A DNA stretch of 64,000 bases from Candidatus Woesearchaeota archaeon (GCA_019323015.1 JAHWHY010000004.1:1-64000); one strand, 5' to 3'. Shown: positions 22,429 to 32,454, counted from the first letter of the stretch. A program made the numbers and translations. Notes: generated by a model not told the origin, from the sequence alone.

Positions 22429-25095
22429 ATGAACATAAAGAAAATCGTTGCTTTGGGCGTCGGTTTGACGATGGTTGGAGCGACAGTGTTCGGTGCTTCA
22501 GCGTGGAGCTTAGCTGATTATCCAGCACCATTTGTCAAGGATGGATTACCAGACCCTAACTTGGCAATAGTAATTGGAGATCAGGCAGACGGCTCAGACG
22601 TTGTTGGAGCTATGGACGTGCAGGGTAACTTGCAGCAAGAAGCAAAAGTTGTTGTAAAGACAACCACACCAGCAGTTGGTGGAGTTGTAGTTACTGGAGA
22701 CGCAGCAGAGGTAGGCAGTACATCTGACCTGCTTGAGATAAACGAAACAATTGGTGATGTTAGAGAAACATTTACAGAAGTTGACTTGGACATGCTTAAG
22801 GGCGGTCAGATAGTCACAAACAGGGGAAGCACAGAGTATAACCAGTACTTGAGATTCCCTGTGCTGACTGCAGGAGTATACCCGCCAAGCGGAGCTGTTA
22901 TATTTGATGAAGATGAGAGAGACAAGGTAGGACACTACTTATACTGGAGAGCAAACAGGCAGTTATACCAATGGGAGCTAGAGTTTGAAGAAGGACTAAG
23001 ATCCAGAATTTCTCCAGCTACACTAGCAGCACCAGGCCCATATGACCTGGAAGACCTTGAAGACAAGGACTTGTTCATGCTAGGACAGCCATTTGTAGTA
23101 GTAGACACTGACTTGTTCACGCCAGTTGCTCCAAATAACTTGACATCATTGACAATAGACTTGATGGGCGGAGCAGTAGCAGGAATCCTTGGAGAGAATG
23201 ACAAAGAAACATATGTTGTAGACGGCAAAGAGTATGAAGTAGAAGTCTTGGTTATCTCAGAAACATCTGCAAATGGAGAAGGCTCTGTAAAATTCAGAGT
23301 AAACGGCGAAATCACCAGCGAATTAAGAGATGGTGAAACAGATGTTCTTGCAGATGGAACCCAAATTGGTATCAGAGACATCTTGGCAACTGGAAAAGAC
23401 ATCCAAAAATCCATTGTACAGTTCTACATTGGAGCATACAAGGTGTCTTTCACAGACAGAAACACAACAGATACTTTGTTTGAGCAGTCTGGAACAGAAG
23501 TAAATGAAGAGACAATTGAAGACTCTAACATAAGCATCAGAGGATCTCTTACAGGATTTGGAAACGAGTACGAGTTAACAAGCGTCAGATACAACCTACA
23601 GGCAGATGCAGTTCTAGGAGACGTTTACATACCACCAGGAACAGGCTTGAGAGAACAATTGGATGAGCCAGAAGGCATGCTTACACCATTCTGGGACATC
23701 AGATACGAAGGCCTGATGGACACTGGAGTAACAATAGTAAGATGGGATGCAAGAGGAAGCAGAGAATATGACCTAGAGTTCACAAACCAGGAAGGAATAA
23801 TGTATGACACACCATTAATCAGCAACAAAGGAGCAAACTTCTACTGGGGAGATGATGACGACAGACTATGGTTCACAGAAGGTTCAAATAACGCAACACC
23901 AACCTCCTGGCCAATAGCAAGAAGAGACTACTTTATACTAAGCGATTGCCTGGTAACACCATACAACACGGCAATAGCAGGAAACAATGACAACACATGT
24001 TTCACACACGTATTGAGATACAACAGCATCGATACAGCAAACAGAAGACTGACCTTTACAGACTTAGCAACAGGAACACGAGAAACAACATATGATGCAA
24101 TAACTTGTCAAGCAAACCTTGTTGTAGGCGGAGTAACTTACTTAGTTGAAGTTGACCCAACAGGAGCAGCATGTGGGGCAACAACAACAGATTTGGTAAT
24201 TGACTTGAACGCAAACGCAGTTGCTGGAGCACAATTCACAAGAGGAGAGCAAGTACTTGTTGCATTGCAAGGCGAAGGATTACTGCACTTTAACACATCA
24301 GAGTGTGTAAGAGGAGCAGCAAACAGGCCAAGTGCAGGTGTACCAACATGGGATTGGTTAAACTGTACAGTCAACAACACAAACGCTACGATGGAACTGA
24401 TAACACTGGCTAAAGAGTTTGACGAAGCACAGTTTGACGAGAGTGTCAATGTAACTATTGAAGCAAGAGCAAACAATAGAATTGGCTTGAAAGGAAACAC
24501 TCCATCTGGAATAACAGACTTGGTTTGGAGAAGAACCACTTTCTTTGGTCCATTTGACCTGGAAGAAAACGAAGACCTAGAGCATGCAATGACTGGATAC
24601 GGAGTATTCCTAGAAGTCTACAGGCCACAGTCTAGTACACAGGCAGAAGACTTGACAGCTGAATACCCACTGAGCCAGAGAGGCGCTAGAGTATTCGTGA
24701 CAGGTGGACAGGTAAGTGTAGCAGATGTAGTTGGCGGCGGAACTTCAGAACAGATCCAGCCAATCCAACTAGGAACTGCAAAGCTAGCAAGCGAGATTGC
24801 AGACATTACACAATGGAACGCAATCGTCGTAGGCGGACCATGTGCAAACCCAATAGCAGCACAGTTGATGGGCAACCCAGATCCATGCTGGGAATCAATC
24901 CCTGAAAACAAGGCTATTGTTAAGTTGTACACACACGCAAACGGCAGAGTCGCATTGCTTGTTGCAGGACGAACTGCTAAGAATACCAGACAAGGCTGCC
25001 GTGCAGTAGCAACTGGACAAGTAACCAGTGTAGCTGGCACAAGCGCAATGGTATCTGGTACAAGCCTAACAGACACAACAGTTACAGAAATGTAA
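22429..25095 (+). CDS. S-layer protein
   Basis: An 888-residue exported protein. A signal peptide ends near residue 25 (VGATVFGASA). The mature N-terminus has the pattern of archaeal S-layer N domains: LADYPAPFVKDGLPDPNLAIVIGDQA followed by DVVGAMDV. The body is acidic, beta-rich and has few Lys-rich segments; sequons such as NNT and NCT occur. Cysteines are grouped between about residues 500 and 650. The C-terminus (TSLTDTTVTEM) has no membrane anchor, unlike the other large surface proteins here, so attachment must be through another part. The strong leader and Shine-Dalgarno suit the main cell-wall protein. Confidence 0.88.
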   Translation: MNIKKIVALGVGLTMVGATVFGASAWSLADYPAPFVKDGLPDPNLAIVIGDQADGSDVVGAMDVQGNLQQEAKVVVKTTTPAVGGVVVTGDAAEVGSTSDLLEINETIGDVRETFTEVDLDMLKGGQIVTNRGSTEYNQYLRFPVLTAGVYPPSGAVIFDEDERDKVGHYLYWRANRQLYQWELEFEEGLRSRISPATLAAPGPYDLEDLEDKDLFMLGQPFVVVDTDLFTPVAPNNLTSLTIDLMGGAVAGILGENDKETYVVDGKEYEVEVLVISETSANGEGSVKFRVNGEITSELRDGETDVLADGTQIGIRDILATGKDIQKSIVQFYIGAYKVSFTDRNTTDTLFEQSGTEVNEETIEDSNISIRGSLTGFGNEYELTSVRYNLQADAVLGDVYIPPGTGLREQLDEPEGMLTPFWDIRYEGLMDTGVTIVRWDARGSREYDLEFTNQEGIMYDTPLISNKGANFYWGDDDDRLWFTEGSNNATPTSWPIARRDYFILSDCLVTPYNTAIAGNNDNTCFTHVLRYNSIDTANRRLTFTDLATGTRETTYDAITCQANLVVGGVTYLVEVDPTGAACGATTTDLVIDLNANAVAGAQFTRGEQVLVALQGEGLLHFNTSECVRGAANRPSAGVPTWDWLNCTVNNTNATMELITLAKEFDEAQFDESVNVTIEARANNRIGLKGNTPSGITDLVWRRTTFFGPFDLEENEDLEHAMTGYGVFLEVYRPQSSTQAEDLTAEYPLSQRGARVFVTGGQVSVADVVGGGTSEQIQPIQLGTAKLASEIADITQWNAIVVGGPCANPIAAQLMGNPDPCWESIPENKAIVKLYTHANGRVALLVAGRTAKNTRQGCRAVATGQVTSVAGTSAMVSGTSLTDTTVTEM

Positions 25096-25189
25096 ATTCT
25101 GTAATTAATTTTTTTTCTTTTCTTTTGAATTCTTATTTTATATCACAGTCCTGTTATCGCAAGTGCAAACCTTGGCATTTGTTTTCAAA

Positions 25190-25281
25190 CTATATAGTGA
25201 ATTTCGTTAAGCATACAAAATTTGCGATATTCGCTAAATAGCAAATTAAAATTTGCTATAAAAACAAAAGAGGTGAAATAA
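25190..25281 (+). promoter_or_regulatory. Leader with alternative hairpins before the MscS-like gene
   Basis: A TATA-like ACTATATAG at 25190-25197 predicts a start near 25220. The leader then contains AATTTGC (25219-25225), GCAAATT (25241-25247) and AATTTGC again (25250-25256). The middle copy can pair with either neighbour; the second option is the perfect TAGCAAATT/AATTTGCTA hairpin. GAGGTG lies 8 nt before the ATG. Confidence 0.45.
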
Positions 25282-25950
25282 ATGGGAATACTAACTGAAC
25301 TAGGAGTGTCAGTTCTAGAGCCTTTAAGGAGCATCTGGAATGGAATAATCCAAACTGTTCCAGGAATAGTTGCTGCAATAATTCTGCTGATTATCGGCTA
25401 TATAGTGGCATTGATCATCGCATACATAGTTGATCAAGTGCTGGAGAGAATAAAATTTGACAAATGGGTGCTTGACAAGACCCATGCAGCAAAAACCTTT
25501 GGCAAATTTAGGCTAGGCAAATTCTTGGCCCTGATAACAAAATGGTATGTATTCATACTATTCCTGCCACCAGCAGCAGCACTAGTACGACTAGGTTCGC
25601 TATCTAACTTCCTGATGGCAGTAGCAATGTGGATACCAAACGTAATTGTTGCAGTAATCCTTGCAATGATCGGCGTGGCATTCGCGTTCTACATAGACAA
25701 CAAGATAACAGAAACCAAAATAAAAGCAGCAAGCATACTAGCAATGATTGCAAAGATAATAATCTATGTCTTTACATTGCTGATAGTGCTTGACCAAGTC
25801 GGAATACAAGTAGCAGTTGCACAGACAAGCTTCTTGATAATCCTAGCAGGAGTGATGCTTGCAGTAGCAATGGTTATTGGAATTGGATTTGGACTTGCTT
25901 TCAGAGACGAAGCAAAAGGCATAATAAAACAAGTAAAGAAGAAGTTATAA
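25282..25950 (+). CDS. MscS-type membrane protein (conserved TM helix family, no beta domain)
   Basis: A 222-residue membrane protein with about five helices. The N-terminal IPGIVAAIILLIIGYIVALIIAYIV and the final IGIGFGLAFRDEAKGIIKQVKKKL are signatures of the mechanosensitive-channel conserved-helix family (PF05552 type). The cytoplasmic beta domain of true MscS channels is missing, as is normal for this archaeal family. It probably forms a channel or membrane scaffold sensitive to tension. It sits directly after the S-layer gene but has its own promoter and structured leader. Confidence 0.85.
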   Translation: MGILTELGVSVLEPLRSIWNGIIQTVPGIVAAIILLIIGYIVALIIAYIVDQVLERIKFDKWVLDKTHAAKTFGKFRLGKFLALITKWYVFILFLPPAAALVRLGSLSNFLMAVAMWIPNVIVAVILAMIGVAFAFYIDNKITETKIKAASILAMIAKIIIYVFTLLIVLDQVGIQVAVAQTSFLIILAGVMLAVAMVIGIGFGLAFRDEAKGIIKQVKKKL

Positions 25951-26033
25951 ACTTCTTTTTTCTTTTCTTATTCTTTTATTCTTTAGAAACATTTAAAAAT
26001 AATGTATAATCCTAGCTTTCTGAGGTTGATAAT

Positions 26034-26261
26034 ATGGCAAAAGTAGTACATGAAAGATGGAAATGCATCATGTGCGGAGCTTGCGCAAATGTCTGTCCGG
26101 AGTTTTGGGAGATGGCAGATGATGGCAAGGCAAAGCTAAAAGGTGCGTCATACAAAAAAACAGATGAAGGAGAACTAGGAGAGCTAAACGTAGATGATGC
26201 AAAATGCAACAAAGAGGCAGAATCTGGCTGTCCTGCACAATGCATTCATGTAAAAGAGTGA
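26034..26261 (+). CDS. Small 4Fe-4S ferredoxin
   Basis: A 75-residue electron carrier. CIMCGACANVCP (C-x2-C-x2-C-x3-CP) provides three ligands and CPAQCI near the end the fourth, so one 4Fe-4S cluster is expected; CNKE may form a disulfide instead of binding a second cluster. The acidic insert EGELGELNVDD is typical of archaeal monocluster ferredoxins. A promoter GAAACATTTAAAAA lies about 45 nt upstream. Its neighbour is ribonucleotide reductase, for which it could supply reducing power, though class II enzymes usually use thioredoxin-like donors. Confidence 0.92.
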   Translation: MAKVVHERWKCIMCGACANVCPEFWEMADDGKAKLKGASYKKTDEGELGELNVDDAKCNKEAESGCPAQCIHVKE

Positions 26262-26372
26262 AAAACTATTTCTATTCTTATTTTATTTTTTGTATAGAAA
26301 ATAATTATTTTTAAGAAAAATTTATAAGAAACAGGTTATTTGATTCTAAAAAAGAGGCGGTTTTGGGGTCAA

Positions 26373-28454
26373 ATGCTTAAAATAGCCAAGATAAAGAAGA
26401 GAGATGGTTCCTTAGCAGACTTTAAGCCAGAAAAGATCACAGAGGTCCTTGAAAAAGCTATTTCTGATGCAAAAATAAAAGATGGCAGGCTGGCAAAGAA
26501 ACTTACAGGACAGATAGTCAAGACGATGGAGAGTGCATTTGGGACAAAATTAATGCCCAGAACACAAGATGTAGAAGATGTCTTGCTAAATACGCTTAGT
26601 GCAAACAAGAAATTAACACCAATTGCAGATGCTTATACTGCTTATAAAAAAGAGCACAAGGAGAGTATCGGCTTTAGGACAGTTCATGGAGTTCGGGATG
26701 ATATCGGCCTGAGCCAAAATGCAATAAAAGTGCTTGCAAAAAGATATTTGCTTAGAAATGACCAAGGCAAAATAATCGAGACGCCTGCGCGAATGTTCCA
26801 ACGAGTTGCAAAGACTGTTGCGCAGGCAGAGACAAACTACAAAAAAAGCACATCAAAAGCTGAAAAAGAATTTTATGAAGTTCTATCTAGATTAGAGTTT
26901 TTGCCAAATTCTCCAACACTAATGAATGCAGGAACAGATATCGGACAATTAGCTGCATGCTTTGTTCTCCCTGTAGAAGACTCTATACGCAGTATTTTTC
27001 GCGCTGTTGAAAACATGGCAATAATACACCAGACTGGAGGGGGGACTGGATTTAGTTTTTCTAAAATAAGACCAAAATATGACATTGTCAAGACAACCAA
27101 AGGAAAAGCATCAGGACCAATATCATTCATGACAGTATTTGACAAGACAACTGAAGTGATAAAACAAGGAGGCAAAAGAAGAGGCGCAAACATGGGAATA
27201 CTTCATGTAAGCCACCCAGACATTGTTGAATTCATAAACTCAAAAACAGAAGAAGGCATGCTGAAAAATTTCAATATATCTGTTGCAGTAACTGAAGATT
27301 TCATGGAAGCAGTAAATAAGAATAAAGAGTTCTGGCTAATCAATCCACGCACAAAACAAAAAATAAAAATGGTGAGCGCCAAAATAATATTTGAACTGCT
27401 CACAAAAGCAGCATGGGACCACGGCGATCCAGGAATTATTTTTATCGACGAGATAAACGAGAAAAATCCAACACCGCAGGCAGGCGTGATTGAAAGCACA
27501 AATCCTTGCGGTGAGCAGCCATTGCTTCCTTATGAAAGCTGCAACCTCGGCTCTATAAATCTTTCTAAGATGGTGCGCAACAGCAAACCAGACTGGACAA
27601 AATTGAAAAAAACAGTACGCGCTGCTGTTCATTTTCTAGACAATGTAATTGATGTTAACAAATTTCCAATATCTGAAATAGAGGAGAAAACAAAAGCAAA
27701 CAGAAAAATAGGCCTTGGTGTGATGGGATTTGCAGACATGCTTGTCAAGCTGAAAATGCCTTATGATTCTGAAAAAGCAATACAATTTGCAGAAAAGCTG
27801 ATGAAATTTATTACAGCCGAAGCAAGGAAGAAGTCTGAGGAACTGGGAAAGGAAAGAGGAAATTTTCCGAACTTTGAAAAAAGTGTTTATGCTAAAAAAC
27901 ACAAAAACATGCGAAATGCGACAGTCACGACCCTTGCACCGACAGGAAGCATAAGCATATTTGCAGATACGACATCAGGCATAGAGCCATTTTTTGCAAT
28001 AACTTATGTTCGCGAGATTCTGGACCACACTTCCATGCTAGAAGTGAACAAATTATTTGAGGAAGTTGCGCAGCAGAGAGGATTTTACACAAAAGACCTT
28101 TTTGCCAAAATAGCCAAAGAAGGAAGCGTGCAAAAAGTGAAAGGAATTCCAGGCGATATCAAAAAAATATTCAAGACAGCACTAGAGATAAAGCCAGAAT
28201 GGCATGTCAAGATGCAGGCAGCGTTTCAGAAGTATACTGATAATGCTGTCAGCAAAACAGTAAATCTGTCAGAAGATGCAAAACCAGAAGATGTTCAGAA
28301 AGTATATCTGCTTGCTCACAAACTAAAATGCAAAGGATTAACAGTGTATAGGTATGGATCAAAAAAAGAGCAAGTACTTTACATTGGCAAGGAAAGCTTT
28401 AGAAAAGCAGAAGAATATGCAGGATCCTGCCCGCACAGAACCTGCGAGTACTAA
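26373..28454 (+). CDS. nrdJ: Adenosylcobalamin-dependent (class II) ribonucleotide reductase
   Basis: A 693-residue enzyme that makes deoxyribonucleotides. An N-terminal ATP-cone (KKRDGSLADFKPEKITEVLEKAI) is followed by the large-subunit barrel: NSPTLMNAG, LAACFVLPVEDS with the first redox Cys (about 195), TGGGTGFSFSKIRP, NPCGEQPLLPYESCNLGSINL (about 376-395) with active-site Cys and Glu, GLGVMGFADML and LAPTGSIS. C686 and C691 near the C-terminus (CPHRTCEY) should re-reduce the active site. The ATG at 26373, after GGGGT, is preferred over an upstream TTG at 26340. Only one base separates it from the adenosyltransferase gene that makes its cofactor. Confidence 0.95.
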   Translation: MLKIAKIKKRDGSLADFKPEKITEVLEKAISDAKIKDGRLAKKLTGQIVKTMESAFGTKLMPRTQDVEDVLLNTLSANKKLTPIADAYTAYKKEHKESIGFRTVHGVRDDIGLSQNAIKVLAKRYLLRNDQGKIIETPARMFQRVAKTVAQAETNYKKSTSKAEKEFYEVLSRLEFLPNSPTLMNAGTDIGQLAACFVLPVEDSIRSIFRAVENMAIIHQTGGGTGFSFSKIRPKYDIVKTTKGKASGPISFMTVFDKTTEVIKQGGKRRGANMGILHVSHPDIVEFINSKTEEGMLKNFNISVAVTEDFMEAVNKNKEFWLINPRTKQKIKMVSAKIIFELLTKAAWDHGDPGIIFIDEINEKNPTPQAGVIESTNPCGEQPLLPYESCNLGSINLSKMVRNSKPDWTKLKKTVRAAVHFLDNVIDVNKFPISEIEEKTKANRKIGLGVMGFADMLVKLKMPYDSEKAIQFAEKLMKFITAEARKKSEELGKERGNFPNFEKSVYAKKHKNMRNATVTTLAPTGSISIFADTTSGIEPFFAITYVREILDHTSMLEVNKLFEEVAQQRGFYTKDLFAKIAKEGSVQKVKGIPGDIKKIFKTALEIKPEWHVKMQAAFQKYTDNAVSKTVNLSEDAKPEDVQKVYLLAHKLKCKGLTVYRYGSKKEQVLYIGKESFRKAEEYAGSCPHRTCEY

Positions 28455-28455
28455 A

Positions 28456-28965
28456 ATGGGAAAAATATATTTATGGACTGGAAACGGATGGGGAAAAACT
28501 ACTTCTGCCATTGGGGCTGCGATGCGGGCAGTTGGGCATGGTTATAAAGTCATTGTAATACAATTCATGAAAGGATGGGGAGATAAAGTGGGGGAATATA
28601 AGATTCGTAAGAAAATAAAAAATTATGAAATTTATCAATTTGGCAGGAAAGGATGGGTTGACCTGAAAAAGCCCACTAAAAAAGACAAGGAACTTGCTCA
28701 AAAAGGGTTGAAGTTTGCTTATGAAATTCTTAAGAAAAAACCATTTATGCTGATACTTGATGAAATAAATCTAGCAGTTAAGATAGGGCTGCTTGATGAG
28801 AAAGAAGTACTGAAATTTCTTAGTAAAATTCCTGCAAAAACAACTGTTTATTTGACAGGCAGGAATGCTACACCTGGCTTACGCAAAAAAGCAAATTATG
28901 TGAATGAAGTGAGGATGTTAAAGGGCCCTAAGAAATTAACTGGCGAGAAAGGAATAGATTACTGA
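28456..28965 (+). CDS. cobO: Cob(I)alamin/corrinoid adenosyltransferase (BtuR/CobO family)
   Basis: A 169-residue P-loop enzyme that transfers adenosyl from ATP to reduced cobalamin. The N-terminus is the family signature GKIYLWTGNGWGKTTSAIGAAMRAVGHGYKVIVIQFMKG, with the P-loop at residues 9-16; Walker B is FMLILDEINLAV, followed by VYLTGRNATPGLRKKANYVNEV. It starts one base after the nrdJ stop, so the operon couples a B12-dependent enzyme to formation of AdoCbl. No corrin biosynthesis gene is present, which suggests salvage. Part of its 3' end is duplicated as a decayed fragment at 32455. Confidence 0.94.
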   Translation: MGKIYLWTGNGWGKTTSAIGAAMRAVGHGYKVIVIQFMKGWGDKVGEYKIRKKIKNYEIYQFGRKGWVDLKKPTKKDKELAQKGLKFAYEILKKKPFMLILDEINLAVKIGLLDEKEVLKFLSKIPAKTTVYLTGRNATPGLRKKANYVNEVRMLKGPKKLTGEKGIDY

Positions 28966-29105
28966 ATCTTCTTTTTTAGTTCTTTAAGTTCTTCTTCTAA
29001 TTCTTTTTTAGAACTCTTTGATTTTTCAGGAATAGACTCTATGTCTTCAAAATCTTTCTGAAGTTCTGGCTCTTCCTCTGGAAAATCAAATTCAGTTTCT
29101 TCCAT
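28959..29105 (-). CDS. Acidic 48-residue coiled-coil peptide
   Basis: A small ORF on the minus strand encodes an N-terminal acidic part (MEETEFDFPEEEPELQ) and a C-terminal heptad helix (KKELEEELKELKKKIQ). Its stop overlaps the end of cobO by 7 nt. A TATA-like TTTAAATA on the minus strand about 25-30 nt before the ATG would allow a leaderless message. The regular composition, free of stops, favours a real gene, but no homolog family comes to mind. Confidence 0.5.
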   Translation of the reverse strand: MEETEFDFPEEEPELQKDFEDIESIPEKSKSSKKELEEELKELKKKIQ

Positions 29106-29203
29106 AACAAGAGAGGCATTTTTAAAATATTTAAATGTTGTTGTTTTATAGTATACTAAACTTTATAAACAGGACAGCATTTAAACAAACAACAGGTGGG
29201 AAA

Positions 29204-32200
29204 ATGCATAAATTTACACCAGCAAGTCTAGAGAGAATAATTGAACGGCTAAACAATGCTGTCACGCATCTTAAGAAAGAAAAGAAAGAGACAGAACAGG
29301 CAGGCAAAACATTTGATTTTGACTATGTAATAACCTTATTTGAAGAGACACACCTGAAAGACTACAGAAGAATTCTTGCAAAACTAAACAGGTGGGGGTA
29401 TTCTTCAGAGACAGTAGAAGAAGTGCGGCTGAGAGACGTAGTTGAACACGTAATGTCCCCATTAAACCAGGAAAATCAGCTTTCAGATGCAGCAAAAATT
29501 CTCGCAAAATACATAGTGAACCCTGATGAAACAGGAAAAAGAAAAAAACAATCAGATTATGTAGGCCTAGAGAGGCTCACGCTCATAGTATCCAACTCAA
29601 AAAACAAAAACATTTTTGACGCCTGGGCAAAAGAATGGGAAATAGACAATTTCTATGACAAGGACCTCGGAGTCAAGAAACAATTCAGGTGCGACGCCTG
29701 CGGAAACCAATCCTCAAAAAACGTTACAATCATAAATGCTGAAACAGGCTCAAAACTATCATTCAATTACCAGTGCTTTAACAATCTCACAGCAGACCTT
29801 GGAAAACTCGGCGGTGTGATAAGCTCAGTAGAGCATGCAAAAAAAGAGACCTCTGATGCGCAGGCGCGCAAGTTCCAGGAACTGCTTGAAAAAGCGCTTG
29901 ATAAAATGGAATTTGAAGAGGCAGCAGGAAGAATAAAAAAAGAACTGCCAGAAGAATACAGAATAGTTGCAGACCCAGAGGCATGGCTGGAACAACTAGG
30001 CAGCATGTACGAGCACTTCAGGCAGGATATAGACTTCACAACAGGAAGCAAGGAATTTGAGCCGCATGCAAGCCTGAGAACATGGAGCAGGATAAGATTT
30101 GAAGATGAAAACGTGCCTGAACCAGTAAGGCTTGCGCACGAGAAATTCTTAAGCTTGTCAAAAATGACGCTTGCAGAAAGACTGCTGTTCATACAAGACT
30201 ACAAACTGAACAGGGCAGTGAGCATCTTAGAGAACAAAGACATGCTGGACGACCTGTTTTTGCTGGAATTACAGGGAGAAGCCAACCTTGATCCAATACG
30301 GCACTTGTTCAAGTCAAGAATAACAAAAACAGACTCAGATAAGATTGCAGAATTCAGGTCAGATTTCTTAGACACAAGAAGAGCACACAACTCTGCGCTA
30401 ATAAAAAAATACGGGCCAGAGATAATTGACAGCAGCCTCAGGATAGCATTAACTTACTTCTTCAGAGACAGAGCAGGCTGGGCAGAAGCATACCAAAGAC
30501 AAGAAAAATTCCTTGATGCAAGCCTTTCAAAAAAAGATTATGCAATAATAAACAGGATATGCGAACGCCTTACACTGGGGTTCCCACAGGAGATGCCTAT
30601 TGATTATGATGCTGAAGCAGTTCAAAGAATCCTGCTTGACAAAACACCCATGCTCATTGCAAAAGAATGGATGCGCGAGCTAGCAGTAATCCAGAGAAAA
30701 CTGGATTATGGAAAAGCAAAAAGCGACGAGACCAGCAAATTGCATGGAGAGTATATCCCAGCAGAAGAGTTCCACGATTTCACAGACATAGACAGAAGAT
30801 TCAGCCTCTCAACAGTGATTGATAAGATAGCGCACAGCTATGCCAGAACCTCTGCACACATGAACTTTGTTGAACAAGAACTGCCTGGATTAAAAAAAGC
30901 AGTTGAACACAGCCTGATTGACAGGGCACTTACTTTTCACAAAGACACAGCATATGAATTAAGGCTGACAGATGAACAGGCAAGGACACTGAAACAAATA
31001 AGCAATGAAATACGAAAACTTGACAAAAGAATAAAAGCAATAAAGGTTCCAAGGCAGGCAAGCGAGGAAAAAACAAAGCTCAACAGAAAACGTGATGAGC
31101 TGGTGACACAGAGAGACGAGCTGATAATCAGGAGATATCTTTCACTAAAAGGAGATTACCTTCAGTACACCCTAAGGAATGTAAATGGAGAGAGAATAAA
31201 CCAACATAACTCTGTTTTAGGCTGTACGCTTAAGACAATATTTGACGGCGTGAGGGACTTCAAGCCAGCTTCTGAATATGGAGACCTTCCTGAAAAGATA
31301 GCAGAGATAGCAGACATAATCGAGAAGTCACGAATATTTCTTCATGTGCCAAACCTTCCTGAATACTACTTTAATCCAGAGACACTGCGCAAAATAAAAT
31401 ATGTTGATGAAGAAGGTGTTGCAAAACTGTCAAGAATACACGGGCTGTTGACAGCACCAACAAAAGCACTTGAAGATGCAATAAAAGCAATTGAAAAAAG
31501 CGAAAACCCTGCTGAAGTAATTGCCAAGATGAAGGCATACGCTGAAAAAAATGTGCAATTACTAAAAAACCTCTGGACCCCGCAGTTAATGCAGATAGGG
31601 TTAAAGGAAAAACACAAATCAAAAAGCAAAGGAGTAGAGTTTTATGCTTTTGACAGTTTACAAAGAGAATACAACAAAATAAAAGGATGCATTACACTTG
31701 ATGGCCTGGTTGATGAACTGCGTGAAAACAAGGAATTCGAGAAAGCTGTAACAGGCCCAGAAGAATATTTTCTTGGCATGCTGAATGAAGTGACAAGAAG
31801 CCACTCGCTTTTCAAAAAAATAATAGAGATTGTAAAATCAGACACAGACCTGTCAAACATATATGTTGCTGGCGAAATAGTAAAAACTGCAAGACAGACC
31901 ATAGAAGACATGCCTTATTTTCCATCTCAAATAAGAAGAAAAAAACTATTTGAAGACAAATCAGAAAAATACATACGAGAAACTTTTGTGCAGAGCGTGT
32001 TTGAAAAAATACAGGAACAGCCGGAAAAAGAAAGACAGGCATACTGGAGATTGATTAATGGCCAAAAGATGTATTTCAGCAGAAAAGAAGGTGAAAAAGG
32101 ATGGAAAGAAGGGCCAAAATATGGAATGGATATACCAGATGAAAAATACTGGCAGTCTGACCTCTTGAGATTCTTAGATGGTACAACACCTGGCGAGCTC

Positions 32201-32452
32201 AGGGGATGGAAAAGAAGACCAAGACGATGGGAAAGACGCCCCAAATGGGTTGAGTGGGATTTCAGGCACGTTGTGTATGTAGCAAACGGCACTGCTGCGA
32301 AATTCTCATACAGGCGCAATCTTGAGGAAAAACTCAGGACGCATGCACAAGATAATTCTGTAAGATTAAGCGAAGATCAAGCAGAAAAATTATTCATACC
32401 AGTAGCAAGAAAATTTGAAGCACTAGTTAATGAAGTTTTAAAAGAAATGTAA
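29204..32452 (+). CDS. Giant helical protein with a Cys cluster, function unknown
   Basis: A 1082-residue protein, one of the longest in the window. It is helix-rich throughout, with coiled coils near residues 225-265 and 610-660 (ISNEIRKLDKRIKAIK...). One possible zinc site is FRCDACGNQSS (C-x2-C) with a later Cys in NYQCFNN, near residues 165-210. The C-terminus is strongly basic and Trp-rich (GWKRRPRRWERRPKWVEWDF). The start is the ATG at 29204 with GGTGGG 4-9 nt upstream and a TATA box at 29160-29168. It is followed directly by a remnant of cobO, suggesting that it entered or moved by a local rearrangement. Nucleic-acid binding is a guess from the basic tail. Confidence 0.75.
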   Translation: MHKFTPASLERIIERLNNAVTHLKKEKKETEQAGKTFDFDYVITLFEETHLKDYRRILAKLNRWGYSSETVEEVRLRDVVEHVMSPLNQENQLSDAAKILAKYIVNPDETGKRKKQSDYVGLERLTLIVSNSKNKNIFDAWAKEWEIDNFYDKDLGVKKQFRCDACGNQSSKNVTIINAETGSKLSFNYQCFNNLTADLGKLGGVISSVEHAKKETSDAQARKFQELLEKALDKMEFEEAAGRIKKELPEEYRIVADPEAWLEQLGSMYEHFRQDIDFTTGSKEFEPHASLRTWSRIRFEDENVPEPVRLAHEKFLSLSKMTLAERLLFIQDYKLNRAVSILENKDMLDDLFLLELQGEANLDPIRHLFKSRITKTDSDKIAEFRSDFLDTRRAHNSALIKKYGPEIIDSSLRIALTYFFRDRAGWAEAYQRQEKFLDASLSKKDYAIINRICERLTLGFPQEMPIDYDAEAVQRILLDKTPMLIAKEWMRELAVIQRKLDYGKAKSDETSKLHGEYIPAEEFHDFTDIDRRFSLSTVIDKIAHSYARTSAHMNFVEQELPGLKKAVEHSLIDRALTFHKDTAYELRLTDEQARTLKQISNEIRKLDKRIKAIKVPRQASEEKTKLNRKRDELVTQRDELIIRRYLSLKGDYLQYTLRNVNGERINQHNSVLGCTLKTIFDGVRDFKPASEYGDLPEKIAEIADIIEKSRIFLHVPNLPEYYFNPETLRKIKYVDEEGVAKLSRIHGLLTAPTKALEDAIKAIEKSENPAEVIAKMKAYAEKNVQLLKNLWTPQLMQIGLKEKHKSKSKGVEFYAFDSLQREYNKIKGCITLDGLVDELRENKEFEKAVTGPEEYFLGMLNEVTRSHSLFKKIIEIVKSDTDLSNIYVAGEIVKTARQTIEDMPYFPSQIRRKKLFEDKSEKYIRETFVQSVFEKIQEQPEKERQAYWRLINGQKMYFSRKEGEKGWKEGPKYGMDIPDEKYWQSDLLRFLDGTTPGELRGWKRRPRRWERRPKWVEWDFRHVVYVANGTAAKFSYRRNLEEKLRTHAQDNSVRLSEDQAEKLFIPVARKFEALVNEVLKEM

Positions 32453-32454
32453 AA

